DNA from: Saprospiraceae bacterium
GTDB lineage: Bacteria > Bacteroidota > Bacteroidia > Chitinophagales > Saprospiraceae
DNA length: 64,000 nt
Assembly (NCBI GenBank): GCA_027488935.1
Contig: JAIYAP010000022.1
Location: forward strand, 1 to 64,000
Direction: 5' to 3'
Shown here: positions 9,424 through 17,548 of the stretch, piece by piece
How positions within the stretch are numbered: the first letter of the stretch is position 1
How the letters are laid out: every line of letters starts with the position of its first letter
Notes under the pieces: model-generated
Databases searched by the model: none
What the model was told of the DNA's origin: nothing
What the model saw: only the letters and a program-made list of their open reading frames with translations
Made by a program: the position numbers and the translations under genes

Positions 9424-9772
9424 TGATATCTTGGGAAATTTGTGTGCGTTTGTAAAATTGCACATATTGAACGCCCAAAAGATCCAATATTGAGCGTTTT
9501 TATTGCTCGAAACTTTTACTTAAAAAATAATGTATTTTTTTTAAAAATCTGATACGTTTCTGATTAATTTTGTCGTTAGTATTTAAAATTTATTTAATCT
9601 GTATCTTTTTATTCCCGAATTGCATTTACCTGCTTCTAAGCGCCTTCACCAACACAGAACTACCCATTGCCTCGCACCAGTGCAGCACCGTTTTATGCCT
9701 ATTGGAATACAACAGTGCTAATTAAATGGTGCCCTCCATTTGAATTTTCACTATTCTTAAACCACCAATATC
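9424..9772. other. Intergenic region without a supported gene
   Basis: 349 bases, clearly A+T-rich. A short 5-bp inverted repeat (AACGC at 9470-9474, GCGTT at 9494-9498, followed by TTTT) could end the receptor-kinase-regulator transcript but is weak. Only short, non-family reading frames occur. No convincing promoter with both boxes was found. Confidence 0.5.
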
Positions 9773-10414
9773 ATGAAAAACATCATTCAAGCCCTTGCCT
9801 TTATGTTGATTGGCGCGGCGCTTTATTATTTCATTGCGCCACAATTTGAAAAACCCAGACCACGGGAACAATATTTACTCGCGCCACAGGTCTTTTTGAA
9901 TGCGCTGGAAGCCCAAACGAATGCAAATTTAGACAGTTTGCAAAAGAGCGTGGAAAGTATTGCGCTCAAACTGTCGCAGCCCAAGGCCAATTATGCATTA
10001 CTCGCGAAGGAACTGAACACACAATCAACTAAAACTAGAGACGCGATAGCACAGAATTCTAGAGTGCGAGAAACTAATCAAACTGCTTTGGATATTTTAA
10101 GAGGCCCTGGCCCCGGCGGGGTTCCAACACCACCTCCACCGCCGCCGCCTTGTTTAGGTTGTGGGGAGTTTAGAATTAATTGGCGCAATCCATTGGTTAT
10201 TTATAGCCGAACGCCGATCAAAGTTTCCGTTCTTGACAAAGATGGAAAGGAAATAGCAAGTAGCCTGCCTGGCTCAGCAAGCCAGCAAGCGATTGGCTCG
10301 AATATTAAAATATCCTTCAATCTCCCTGAGTCGGCTATCGGAAATGCAACGCTACAATTGGAAGATGAAAATTTGAAAAATGTCGCTAAACTGGGAATGA
10401 GCATCCAGCAATGA
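9773..10414 (+). CDS. Membrane-anchored protein of unknown function with proline linker
   Basis: 213 residues, not recognised. One N-terminal membrane helix (IIQALAFMLIGAALYYFIA) is followed by a helical stalk (~35-110), a proline-rich hinge (PGPGGVPTP followed by eight prolines), a CLGCG motif (two cysteines two residues apart) and a C-terminal beta-rich domain (~130-213) that looks like a small Ig-like fold. Most of it would face the periplasm. It ends 36 bp before a strong hairpin terminator and 110 bp before the CHAT gene, so it may be expressed separately. Its position next to a CHAT-sigma-anti-sigma set is the only functional hint. Confidence 0.75.
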   Translation: MKNIIQALAFMLIGAALYYFIAPQFEKPRPREQYLLAPQVFLNALEAQTNANLDSLQKSVESIALKLSQPKANYALLAKELNTQSTKTRDAIAQNSRVRETNQTALDILRGPGPGGVPTPPPPPPPCLGCGEFRINWRNPLVIYSRTPIKVSVLDKDGKEIASSLPGSASQQAIGSNIKISFNLPESAIGNATLQLEDENLKNVAKLGMSIQQ

Positions 10415-10449
10415 TGTGCCCGTGACACAAAAATAGCCTAAGCATTATT

Positions 10450-10505
10450 AGCCGCTCATTTCTTTTGATAACCACCTTGGTCAAAGGAAGAAATGAGCGG
10501 CTTTT
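10450..10505 (+). terminator. Perfect 15-bp hairpin with T-run
   Basis: AGCCGCTCATTTCTT (10450-10464) pairs perfectly with AAGAAATGAGCGGCT (10488-10502) around a 23-base loop, followed by TTTT. It ends only ~20 bases before the CHAT gene's ATG at 10525, so besides ending the upstream transcript it could act as an attenuator in the CHAT leader. Confidence 0.85.
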
Positions 10506-10524
10506 CGCATCTAAAAACCTATTT

Positions 10525-13497
10525 ATGAATACTTCCTTTTTACCTAAAACTGTACGTTACATCATTTTGGGCTTAATTTTGAGCACGCAACTTCAATTTG
10601 GCCCATTGGAGGATGAAGCTTTCGTGAACTCCGTTTTTGAGGATATTATTCCAAAATTGGTCGAAGAACGTGATTTGGATGGGATAAACACCCATTTAGA
10701 TCAATGTTTCACCATAAAAAGCCGCCAAAAACAGTGGCTGGAAGCTTACAATATTCTGGTTTGGAAAGTGACTTATGCGGGCCAATTTGACTTTTACAAT
10801 GAATACTGTGAAAGTTTAACAGCCGTAGATTCATTTTTAGCAACCCATCAAAATGATCTGGAACTTTCGGCTTGGGAAGCGTTTCGTCGCGAAAATAAAT
10901 TAAGAAAAGGCATTTATTACTATGAATCTGGCAACTGGCTCGCTGCAAAAGAGACCTGTTTATCGCTTTTGGTGGAAATGCCCGGACAACCACAACACGA
11001 CGACCGCTATTGGCGCAATTTGGCAACTTTGAATCAATATTTAGGCGCTATTGCACGCAGTGAAGGCAATTATGAGGAAGCAGAAACTTACTATTTAAAA
11101 GGTCTTGAATGTCAACAACAATTTCAGGACTTGAACGAGCAATTTCGCCGGAAGGCTTTGTCCAATAAATACCTGGGCGATCTCTTTTTGCAAAAACGCG
11201 ATTTTAAACGTGCGCTTACCCATTACGAAACAGCCGTATCGCTTTACAGTCAATTAGTAAAAAAAGGAGATGCGGATCAGATGCTTACTGGGCGCAATTT
11301 GAAAGGGCTTACCACCTCGCTGCTGGGCTTTTCAAAATTAAACCAGCAAATGGGGGATTTCAAATCGGCCCTCCAAACGCTCCAGCAAGCCGAACAAACG
11401 GGCGTTTTACAAGAAGACCTCTACCAACGTTTCGGGGAAGTGTACTTAGCCCAAAAGGACACGAATCAAGCCAGCATCGCCTTCCAGAAAGCACTCGAAA
11501 CACGCCAACGTATTTTTGGAACAAAACACTACAAAACCGCCGAAACCTACGCTTCCATAGGCGACTTATGCCTTCAAAAAGGCCAAGTACAACAAGCGCT
11601 CGTGCAATATCAGCAAGCCATTATTGCACAATGCGACCCCTTTGAAGCAACTGATATCGCCCAAAACCCCGAACATTTTAGCCGCACTTTTATCAGCCAG
11701 GCTTTGCCCGCGCTTTTTTCAAAAAAAATGGACGCGCTGCTCCTGTTGAGTGCTCAGAAAGGAACAGATCAAGCCTACCTGCACATGGCCTGGAATGCTG
11801 CGAAGGCCGCCGTGTCGGTGATCGACTCCCTGAAATCGAGCCCCACCAAATCAGATGATGACAAACATCGATTGCTGGCTGAAAGCTATTCTGTGTTTGA
11901 AAAAGCCTTGCATATCGCCGCGCTTATTGGCCCAACGGCGGGCCCGGATGCATTTGCGATCATGGAAAAAAGCAAATCTATTGTGTTGTTACAGGCCTTC
12001 CACAATGCCAATGCAACCCACATTGCCGGTATTCCGGATGCTATGCTCGACAAAGAATTGAGTTTAAAATACGAATTGAATACGCTGGAAGATAAGCTCG
12101 AATTGAATAGAGATAACGACTCAATTACGAGCGAACTTCGCACACGCTGGAATAAAGTTAAAAGTGATTATCAAAACTTAATTGCCGACTTTCGAAAAAA
12201 CAACCCCAATTATTACCAATTGAAGTACGCACCCGCGACCATTTCCGTGGAAACCGTACGGTCCGAATTGCTGAACGATGGGCAAGCGATTTTGGAATAT
12301 TTTGTGGGTGATAGCAGTGTGTTTGCCCTAGTGCTTTCAAAGACGGATCTGCAATTCAAAGAAATAAAAAAGACATTTCCTTTGGCGCAAATGGTAAGCG
12401 ACCTCGCGGAAAGCATACAAGGAGGCAACCCTTCCAGACCAGATTATACGGCCCATTTTACTGAAAAAAGCCAACAATACACGGCATTGGCTTCGTCAGT
12501 GTATCAGGCTGTTTTTGAACCTGTTGCATCCAATTTGCCGAAAAAAATAATCCTTGTACCGGATGGTGTGTTGGCTTATGTCCCTTTTGATGCGCTTTTA
12601 ACCCAGCCCGTACATACTGGTTTTGGCGACTTTAAAACGCATCCATACTTGATGAAGGAACGCGCAATCAGTTATGCCTATTCCATTTCGATGTTACTGG
12701 AAATCAAGAAAAAACAAATTACGACTGAGGGCATGTTGGCCATAGCGCCTGTTTTTAAAGATTATCAGGGCAGTTCGAATACCCTGGGGCAAGGCGTTCA
12801 GTTAGATTCGCTCATTTATAACCAGTCGGAGGCCCAGACCGTACGCGACGCCATTGGCACAGGTCAGGTGCTGGTTGGTGCAGCGGCAAGCAAGCAACAA
12901 TTTATGGCTTTGGCGCCCAATTTCAAGTATGTGCACGTTGCTACCCATGGTATTGTGGATCAGGCATCGGCGTATCATTCTTTTCTTGCGTTTAGCCAAA
13001 ACCAACAAAATCCCGATTCCAATCGGCTTTATTTGCGCGATTTGTACCGTTTGCGTTTACATGCCGCCATGGTGGTTTTGAGTGCCTGCAAAACGGGCGT
13101 TGGCGAAATGAAAAAAGGCGAAGGTATCATCAGCATGGCCTACGGCATGTTTTACAGTGGCGCTCAAAGCGTGGTGATGACCTTATGGGCGGTGGACCAA
13201 AGTTCGACGACAGAAATCCTGCGCAATTTTTACCAACAGCTGACTGAAGGCAATTTGAATAAGGACGCGGCGCTTCACGCAGCAAAGTCACAATACCTTG
13301 ATCATCAAAAAGATGGCATGCGCGCCCACCCCTATTTTTGGGCCGCCTATACGCCGGTTGGCGACATGCGCAAAATCGGAACCACGCAGCCTTGGGTTTT
13401 GTGGATGGTGTCGATCAGTGGGGGCTTATTGCTAACATGGTTTATCTGGCGAACCCGAAGATCCCGGCAAATGCCTTTACAGGAAAATGCTGCGTAA
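10525..13497 (+). CDS. TPR repeat - CHAT domain protease-like protein
   Basis: 990-residue protein. The ATG at 10525 gives a signal-like hydrophobic N-terminus (TVRYIILGLILSTQL). Tetratricopeptide repeats cover ~50-430 (for instance AIARSEGNYEEAETYYLKGL and QALVQYQQAI), then a helical linker, and a CHAT (caspase HetF-associated with TPR) domain ~650-960 with the expected catalytic dyad: His808 in VHVATHG and Cys855 in VLSACKTG. A C-terminal membrane helix (VLWMVSISGGLLLTWFIW) is followed by basic residues. The N- and C-terminal hydrophobic segments suggest a periplasmic TPR-CHAT body fixed in the inner membrane (inference). The last 21 bases overlap the 3' end of the anti-sigma-like gene on the other strand. 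TPR-CHAT proteins are caspase-like peptidases in some defence and signalling systems; the substrate here is unknown. Confidence 0.92.
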   Translation: MNTSFLPKTVRYIILGLILSTQLQFGPLEDEAFVNSVFEDIIPKLVEERDLDGINTHLDQCFTIKSRQKQWLEAYNILVWKVTYAGQFDFYNEYCESLTAVDSFLATHQNDLELSAWEAFRRENKLRKGIYYYESGNWLAAKETCLSLLVEMPGQPQHDDRYWRNLATLNQYLGAIARSEGNYEEAETYYLKGLECQQQFQDLNEQFRRKALSNKYLGDLFLQKRDFKRALTHYETAVSLYSQLVKKGDADQMLTGRNLKGLTTSLLGFSKLNQQMGDFKSALQTLQQAEQTGVLQEDLYQRFGEVYLAQKDTNQASIAFQKALETRQRIFGTKHYKTAETYASIGDLCLQKGQVQQALVQYQQAIIAQCDPFEATDIAQNPEHFSRTFISQALPALFSKKMDALLLLSAQKGTDQAYLHMAWNAAKAAVSVIDSLKSSPTKSDDDKHRLLAESYSVFEKALHIAALIGPTAGPDAFAIMEKSKSIVLLQAFHNANATHIAGIPDAMLDKELSLKYELNTLEDKLELNRDNDSITSELRTRWNKVKSDYQNLIADFRKNNPNYYQLKYAPATISVETVRSELLNDGQAILEYFVGDSSVFALVLSKTDLQFKEIKKTFPLAQMVSDLAESIQGGNPSRPDYTAHFTEKSQQYTALASSVYQAVFEPVASNLPKKIILVPDGVLAYVPFDALLTQPVHTGFGDFKTHPYLMKERAISYAYSISMLLEIKKKQITTEGMLAIAPVFKDYQGSSNTLGQGVQLDSLIYNQSEAQTVRDAIGTGQVLVGAAASKQQFMALAPNFKYVHVATHGIVDQASAYHSFLAFSQNQQNPDSNRLYLRDLYRLRLHAAMVVLSACKTGVGEMKKGEGIISMAYGMFYSGAQSVVMTLWAVDQSSTTEILRNFYQQLTEGNLNKDAALHAAKSQYLDHQKDGMRAHPYFWAAYTPVGDMRKIGTTQPWVLWMVSISGGLLLTWFIWRTRRSRQMPLQENAA

Positions 13498-14310
13498 CCA
13501 ATGATGGAGCTGGTGCTGAAGCGCTTGTGCATCTTTTGCGTAACCGTTGTTCGGGTTATTGGCAATTTGCTGCAAACGCTTTTTAAATGCAGCATCCTGC
13601 GTTTTTCCGGCGCCTAGCATGGCCAAAACCTGGTTCCAGGCGGCATTTTGTGCAAAAGGCGAATCGGGTACAGCAATGATCCGTTCAAAAGCGGCGATCG
13701 CAGCCTCATAATTTCCAGTTGCCAGGTAAGCGTGTCCCAGGTAAAATCCGGTTGCCGGGTATTTCAGGTCGGTTGCCGGTATTGTCTCAAAAATTGGGAT
13801 TGCTGCAGCGTAGTCCTTTTTATTAAAGGCTTTGAAACCGGCATCAAAACTGGTCGGCTCCCCCCCCAGCGTACCAACCGCATTTTGCGGCACATAAACG
13901 GCTTGCAACAAGGCGCTGTCTGAAAGATAAGATTGGGTATAGCGCGCCAACCCAAACCAGGCAATCAAGCAAAAAGTTGCCATTGCTAGTCCAGATAATA
14001 CATAACGTGGCTGCTCAGAAGCGGGAAAAAGGCTAAAAGTGCGCAGTTTTTTCCATAAAATTTGCAGCCAAGTTTCCGGCGCAGTACGCTGTTGGGAGAC
14101 TTTTACCGAAGATAGCTGCGTGTCCCAATAGATTTCGGCCATTTTTTCACGTAAAAGCAAATCCAGTGCGGTTCTTACTTCCAGGTGATTGTCCAGCGCG
14201 TCTCGAAGGTCTGGGTTTTGGTTAAGTTGCGCCTCGAACGAATGTTGTTCTGGCGGCGACATTTCACCGTCGAGGTAACGTTCGATTTGCTCGGCTGTCC
14301 AATTTTCCAT
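13477..14310 (-). CDS. Anti-sigma factor-like membrane protein with periplasmic TPR
   Basis: 277 residues. The N-terminal ~70 residues (EQIERYLDGEMSPPEQHSFE) resemble the zinc-less anti-sigma/zf-HC2-like domain common in Bacteroidota. One membrane helix (~105-125, YVLSGLAMATFCLIAWFGLA) separates this cytoplasmic part from a periplasmic part with two to three TPR units (FKAFNKKDYAAAIPIFETI; FYLGHAYLATGNYEAAIAAFERI). It starts 7 bp after the sigma-factor gene, so the two are an operon. It would hold the sigma factor at the membrane and release it on a periplasmic signal (inference from family layout). Its stop lies inside the end of the CHAT gene. Confidence 0.85.
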   Translation of the reverse strand: MENWTAEQIERYLDGEMSPPEQHSFEAQLNQNPDLRDALDNHLEVRTALDLLLREKMAEIYWDTQLSSVKVSQQRTAPETWLQILWKKLRTFSLFPASEQPRYVLSGLAMATFCLIAWFGLARYTQSYLSDSALLQAVYVPQNAVGTLGGEPTSFDAGFKAFNKKDYAAAIPIFETIPATDLKYPATGFYLGHAYLATGNYEAAIAAFERIIAVPDSPFAQNAAWNQVLAMLGAGKTQDAAFKKRLQQIANNPNNGYAKDAQALQHQLHHWLRSIFL

Positions 14311-14317
14311 GATTAGT

Positions 14318-14953
14318 TTATTTTAAAAATTCGGTAATGGAAGGTTTGCGTTCTAGGTGCGTCAACAAGGATTGATAGCACCGGTGTTTTTGAGATTTGG
14401 CCCCATCCGCCGATTTAAATCCCATGTTTTTGGCGATTTCTTCATATTTAAAACCGCCATAAAACATCAACAAAATTTCTTTGCAGCCTTTGCCCAATTG
14501 ATCGAGCAGGCCATGTAACACGGTATATCTTTCAGCATTCAGCAATCCGGTTTCGAAATATTCTGCCATGTCATCCGGAATGGATTCCGAGGTTTCCTGT
14601 TTGCTGCGTTTACGCAATTCGCCGATGCATAAAAACACCGCGGTTTGGACGATAAAACCGGCCATTTCGGGATAGGTTTCGCCGCGAAACTGCTTTTCTG
14701 AGCGAACATCGCGCAGTTTTTTGTCCAGTTTAAAAACCGCCTCCAGCATAAAAAAGTCAGCGGCATTGTCTACCCGACGGCCACCAAAGATGCGATCAGA
14801 TGGCGGGATGTACTGATCGATCCTTTTTTTGTATTTTTTGAGCCGATTCCGGATGTTTTCCTGAATGGCTTCATCAACAAATAAGGTAGCCAAGGCTTCC
14901 TCCCGCAAAGCGCCCCCAGCCTTAAGCGCTTGTAAAATTTCGCTATTTTTCAT
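14318..14953 (-). CDS. Sigma-70 family RNA polymerase sigma factor (divergent)
   Basis: 211-residue divergent ECF-like sigma factor. Region 4 is clear at the C-terminal side (KEILLMFYGGFKYEEIAKNMGF and the recognition helix SADGAKSQKHRCYQSLLTHL, ~155-200). Region 2 is weaker: FIVQTAVFLCIGELRKRSKQ may hold the -10-binding helix. Paired with an anti-sigma-like gene 7 bp downstream and transcribed towards the CHAT gene. Presumed targets are local genes, but no shared promoter motif upstream of the CHAT gene and the 15.3-kb gene could be shown by eye. Confidence 0.85.
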   Translation of the reverse strand: MKNSEILQALKAGGALREEALATLFVDEAIQENIRNRLKKYKKRIDQYIPPSDRIFGGRRVDNAADFFMLEAVFKLDKKLRDVRSEKQFRGETYPEMAGFIVQTAVFLCIGELRKRSKQETSESIPDDMAEYFETGLLNAERYTVLHGLLDQLGKGCKEILLMFYGGFKYEEIAKNMGFKSADGAKSQKHRCYQSLLTHLERKPSITEFLK

Positions 14954-15297
14954 ATTCCTGACATGTTCTATTTATATGTGTTTTGCCCCTCATAAATGTA
15001 AACACAGAAACTGTATTTTTTTATTTTTAAAAAAAATGCAATTGCCTGTTTACTTTTTTTGGAGGCAAAGCACTTTCTAATCAACAACAATGATTCATCC
15101 CTGACACGTTCCATTGCCTCATTCTTACCCAACAAAATCAAACACTAAACCCCTAAAAATCTCCCGCCGTTTTTACCCCATGACCACCTTTTAATACACC
15201 AAATGAAACAATCCTTGCACACTGCCAGCGAAAGCGCTGGCAGTTTTGGAGGGCTCCTGCCATGTATCCCTTAACCTTTCCATAAATCTCCCCCCCA
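14954..15297. other. Intergenic region between sigma operon and the duplicated-domain gene
   Basis: 344 bases that must hold divergent promoters for the sigma-factor gene (minus) and the 692-aa gene (plus). Very A/T-rich runs at 15017-15060. Apart from the hairpin at 15221-15247, described separately, nothing was recognised and no reading frame is convincing. Confidence 0.55.
15221..15247 (+). terminator. Hairpin followed by TTT in a 5' leader
   Basis: ACTGCCAGCG (15221-15230), loop AAAG, CGCTGGCAGT (15235-15244), then TTT. The perfect 10-bp G+C-rich stem lies 50 bases before the ATG at 15298 with no gene just upstream on this strand, so it is a candidate attenuator or leader structure rather than a normal gene-end terminator. 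Confidence 0.65.
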
Positions 15298-17376
15298 ATG
15301 AAAAAAGACGCTTCCAAAAAAGCCCTTTCGTCGGAAACGCATCAGTTTCGACAAAATTTCGACCGGCACTTGCTCGAAAACCCTAATTTTTTTGGCACCC
15401 TTGCCGAAGGAAAAGGCATTGATCTTCCGTTGCCCGTTTTCCCGTTAAAAGCGGACACCAGCTATGAAGAACTTACCTGCGTAGGGTACCATCCCCACAA
15501 TCAAACCCTCCATGCGACCATCCGCGTGAAACAAAATAGCGGCTACAGTGGCAGCTATTGCAACGGCGGCTCCGTGGAGTACGTGCGCTTTTTTGTGGAT
15601 TGGGACAATACGGGCGTATGGACCGATGAAGGCCTCGCATCGGTCGTAGTACATGATCCGGCATTCGATGAAGACTTATGTTACAGTGTGGAAGTAGGCC
15701 TTCAGCCAAAACGGCGCAGCTGCTGTGATAAAACCCCGGTGCTGCCCAAAGTGCGCGCCATCCTGAGCTGGAACCGCTTGCCAACTGCAGGCGATGAAAA
15801 TTTTGTTCCGGTATGGGGTAATTGGCGTGAAACGCACATTCAAATCGCGCCACGTACCGGCTGGATTTGCTGGCTTGATGATTTCTTGTTGAAAAAAGAA
15901 GTGAAATTGAGTCTGGACGATATAAAACTGCTGGAGCCTATTGCGCCATCCATCGCCTTGAAGCCATTGGCACAAACCAGTTTTTTTGATCTGAAAAAGC
16001 AGTACGCCGAATTGGTGGAAGAAAACCGCTTTGGTTATCCGACGGTTTCGAAATTGTTATCGACGAAATACGATTTTGTCAAAGGACAACAGGAAATTAG
16101 CGCCTTGAACCTCAACCTGGGTGCAATTCTGGGCTTTATTGAATCAGAAAAATTCAACACTGGTTACGAGGAACTTACTTGCGTTGGCCTTGATATCGAT
16201 CGCAGCCGCTTGCATGGTACCATTCGCATTAAACGCGAAAATGGCTACAGCGGTGACCTCTGTTCGACAGGAAGCAAAGAATATGTGGCCTTTTACATGG
16301 ATTTTGGTGCAGGATGGCAACATGTGGGCACTACCGATATTGATGTACACGACATCAACGGCGCCCGGGTTGGCCTTACCTACGACGTGTCGGTTCCGGT
16401 AAACCTCGATCCCTATCGCCAGCCTTGGTGTACGATGGGAAAAGCAAAAGTGCGGGCTATCCTTTCCTGGAACACGCCACCACCGATTGATCCGAACTAC
16501 GTGGCGCCTTGGGGCGATTGGGAAGAGTGCTCCGTTGAAATCAAGCCATTGCCAAAAGGATATGTATCCGGCAAAACCCAGCCCTTCCTCGGAACCGTTG
16601 GCGGCATGGACATCAACGACATTAACCAGTTGACAGGACTTGCCACCACCACCAGTGCGGCATCGCTTTCCGGCGCTTTCGAATGCGCTTTTGATGGAAC
16701 GATCCGTATTTCGGGCAAAATTATCAATCCTGTAACCTCAGCCCTCCAATACCGCCTTGTTATTACAGAGCCCTTTAGCGCGCCGCGGATCATGCTGGAT
16801 ACCCAAACGGTACGACGCTACGGCAGCCTGGTCGACCTGGACCTTATCCCGGACGTAAATGGATGGATGCCTTATCACGATGACGTTATTGACGATTTGT
16901 TGGGGAATTTTTATCCAGGTCAGCATGGCTTGCATACCATCCGTCTCGAAATTACCGACGGAAGCACCACTATTTTCCCGGCAGCAGCCTCCGTTTTCCG
17001 GGTAGATAAAGTTGGAGCAGATGTGGATATTGTGATCACCAATGGTACCGGTGACTGCGGCGATTTCTTTGTAGGCGGTGTAATTGAAGGCACCTATCGA
17101 TTTACAGACGAGCATGTTGGCGGACTTTCCATTTACCTGACGCCCGGCACGAGCTACGATGTTGAAATAGATGGCAACCCGGTAGACAGACTCAGTTACC
17201 AATTGGGAACATTACCGGCCAATGGTAAAAGCGGCACCTGGCGCATCATCACCACCGTCGGATTGACACGCCCTTGCGGGTACAATGTTTGGATCGCCGG
17301 AACCGAGCGGGTCATTGTAAGCAGTGTGCAAGTAGGACGCGGTTATTATGTTCCTAAAGGTTTTTGTTTAAAATAA
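15298..17376 (+). CDS. Unrecognised protein with a duplicated ~130-residue beta domain
   Basis: 692 residues without a signal peptide or membrane segment. An internal duplication is obvious: residues ~56-186 and ~289-418 share YEELTCVG, LH-x-TIR-x-K, GYSG-x-x-C-x-x-GS-x-EYV-x-F, VHD, then KVRAILSWN and WG-x-W in the same order and spacing. Conserved cysteines in each copy suggest a disulfide or metal site. The third part (~440-570) and the C-terminal ~110 residues (with CGDFFVGGVIEGTYRF and a final GYYVPKGFCLK) look like further beta-sandwich domains. No family was recognised. It lies next to the sigma/anti-sigma/CHAT genes and begins behind a leader hairpin; the 3' end runs into a degenerate repeat and a terminator. 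Function unknown; a structural, binding or effector-type protein is possible. Confidence 0.85.
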   Translation: MKKDASKKALSSETHQFRQNFDRHLLENPNFFGTLAEGKGIDLPLPVFPLKADTSYEELTCVGYHPHNQTLHATIRVKQNSGYSGSYCNGGSVEYVRFFVDWDNTGVWTDEGLASVVVHDPAFDEDLCYSVEVGLQPKRRSCCDKTPVLPKVRAILSWNRLPTAGDENFVPVWGNWRETHIQIAPRTGWICWLDDFLLKKEVKLSLDDIKLLEPIAPSIALKPLAQTSFFDLKKQYAELVEENRFGYPTVSKLLSTKYDFVKGQQEISALNLNLGAILGFIESEKFNTGYEELTCVGLDIDRSRLHGTIRIKRENGYSGDLCSTGSKEYVAFYMDFGAGWQHVGTTDIDVHDINGARVGLTYDVSVPVNLDPYRQPWCTMGKAKVRAILSWNTPPPIDPNYVAPWGDWEECSVEIKPLPKGYVSGKTQPFLGTVGGMDINDINQLTGLATTTSAASLSGAFECAFDGTIRISGKIINPVTSALQYRLVITEPFSAPRIMLDTQTVRRYGSLVDLDLIPDVNGWMPYHDDVIDDLLGNFYPGQHGLHTIRLEITDGSTTIFPAAASVFRVDKVGADVDIVITNGTGDCGDFFVGGVIEGTYRFTDEHVGGLSIYLTPGTSYDVEIDGNPVDRLSYQLGTLPANGKSGTWRIITTVGLTRPCGYNVWIAGTERVIVSSVQVGRGYYVPKGFCLK

Positions 17377-17500
17377 TCCCCTGAACCAACCCCTTGAAAC
17401 TACCCCAATTGAACCAAACCCAATTGAACCAGCCCCTTTGAACCAAACCCCAGGACCAACCCCTGAACCAACCCCTGAACCACCCCCTTGAAACTACCCA
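17377..17500. repeat. Degenerate C/A-rich direct repeats after the stop codon
   Basis: Right after the TAA stop come about nine imperfect copies built on CCCCTGAACCAA or CCCCTTGAAACTA units of 12-17 bp. The unit length varies, unlike the strict 7-bp arrays elsewhere in the window. They end at the terminator hairpin. Confidence 0.8.
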
Positions 17501-17541
17501 AGTAACCCGCTTGCCGATTGGCAGGTTGGGTTACTTTTTTT
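17501..17541 (+). terminator. Bidirectional rho-independent terminator
   Basis: AGTAACCC (17501-17508) pairs with GGGTTACT (17528-17535), and inside it TGCC with GGCA around GATT; a run of T follows on the plus strand. It separates the convergent 692-aa gene and the AAA ATPase gene. Confidence 0.85.
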
Positions 17542-17548
17542 GTAAATA

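Noticed and set aside
13497-13497. Frameshift at the CHAT / anti-sigma overlap
   Set aside because: The 21-base overlap is of convergent genes with complete, sensible C-termini on both sides, so no sequencing error is needed.
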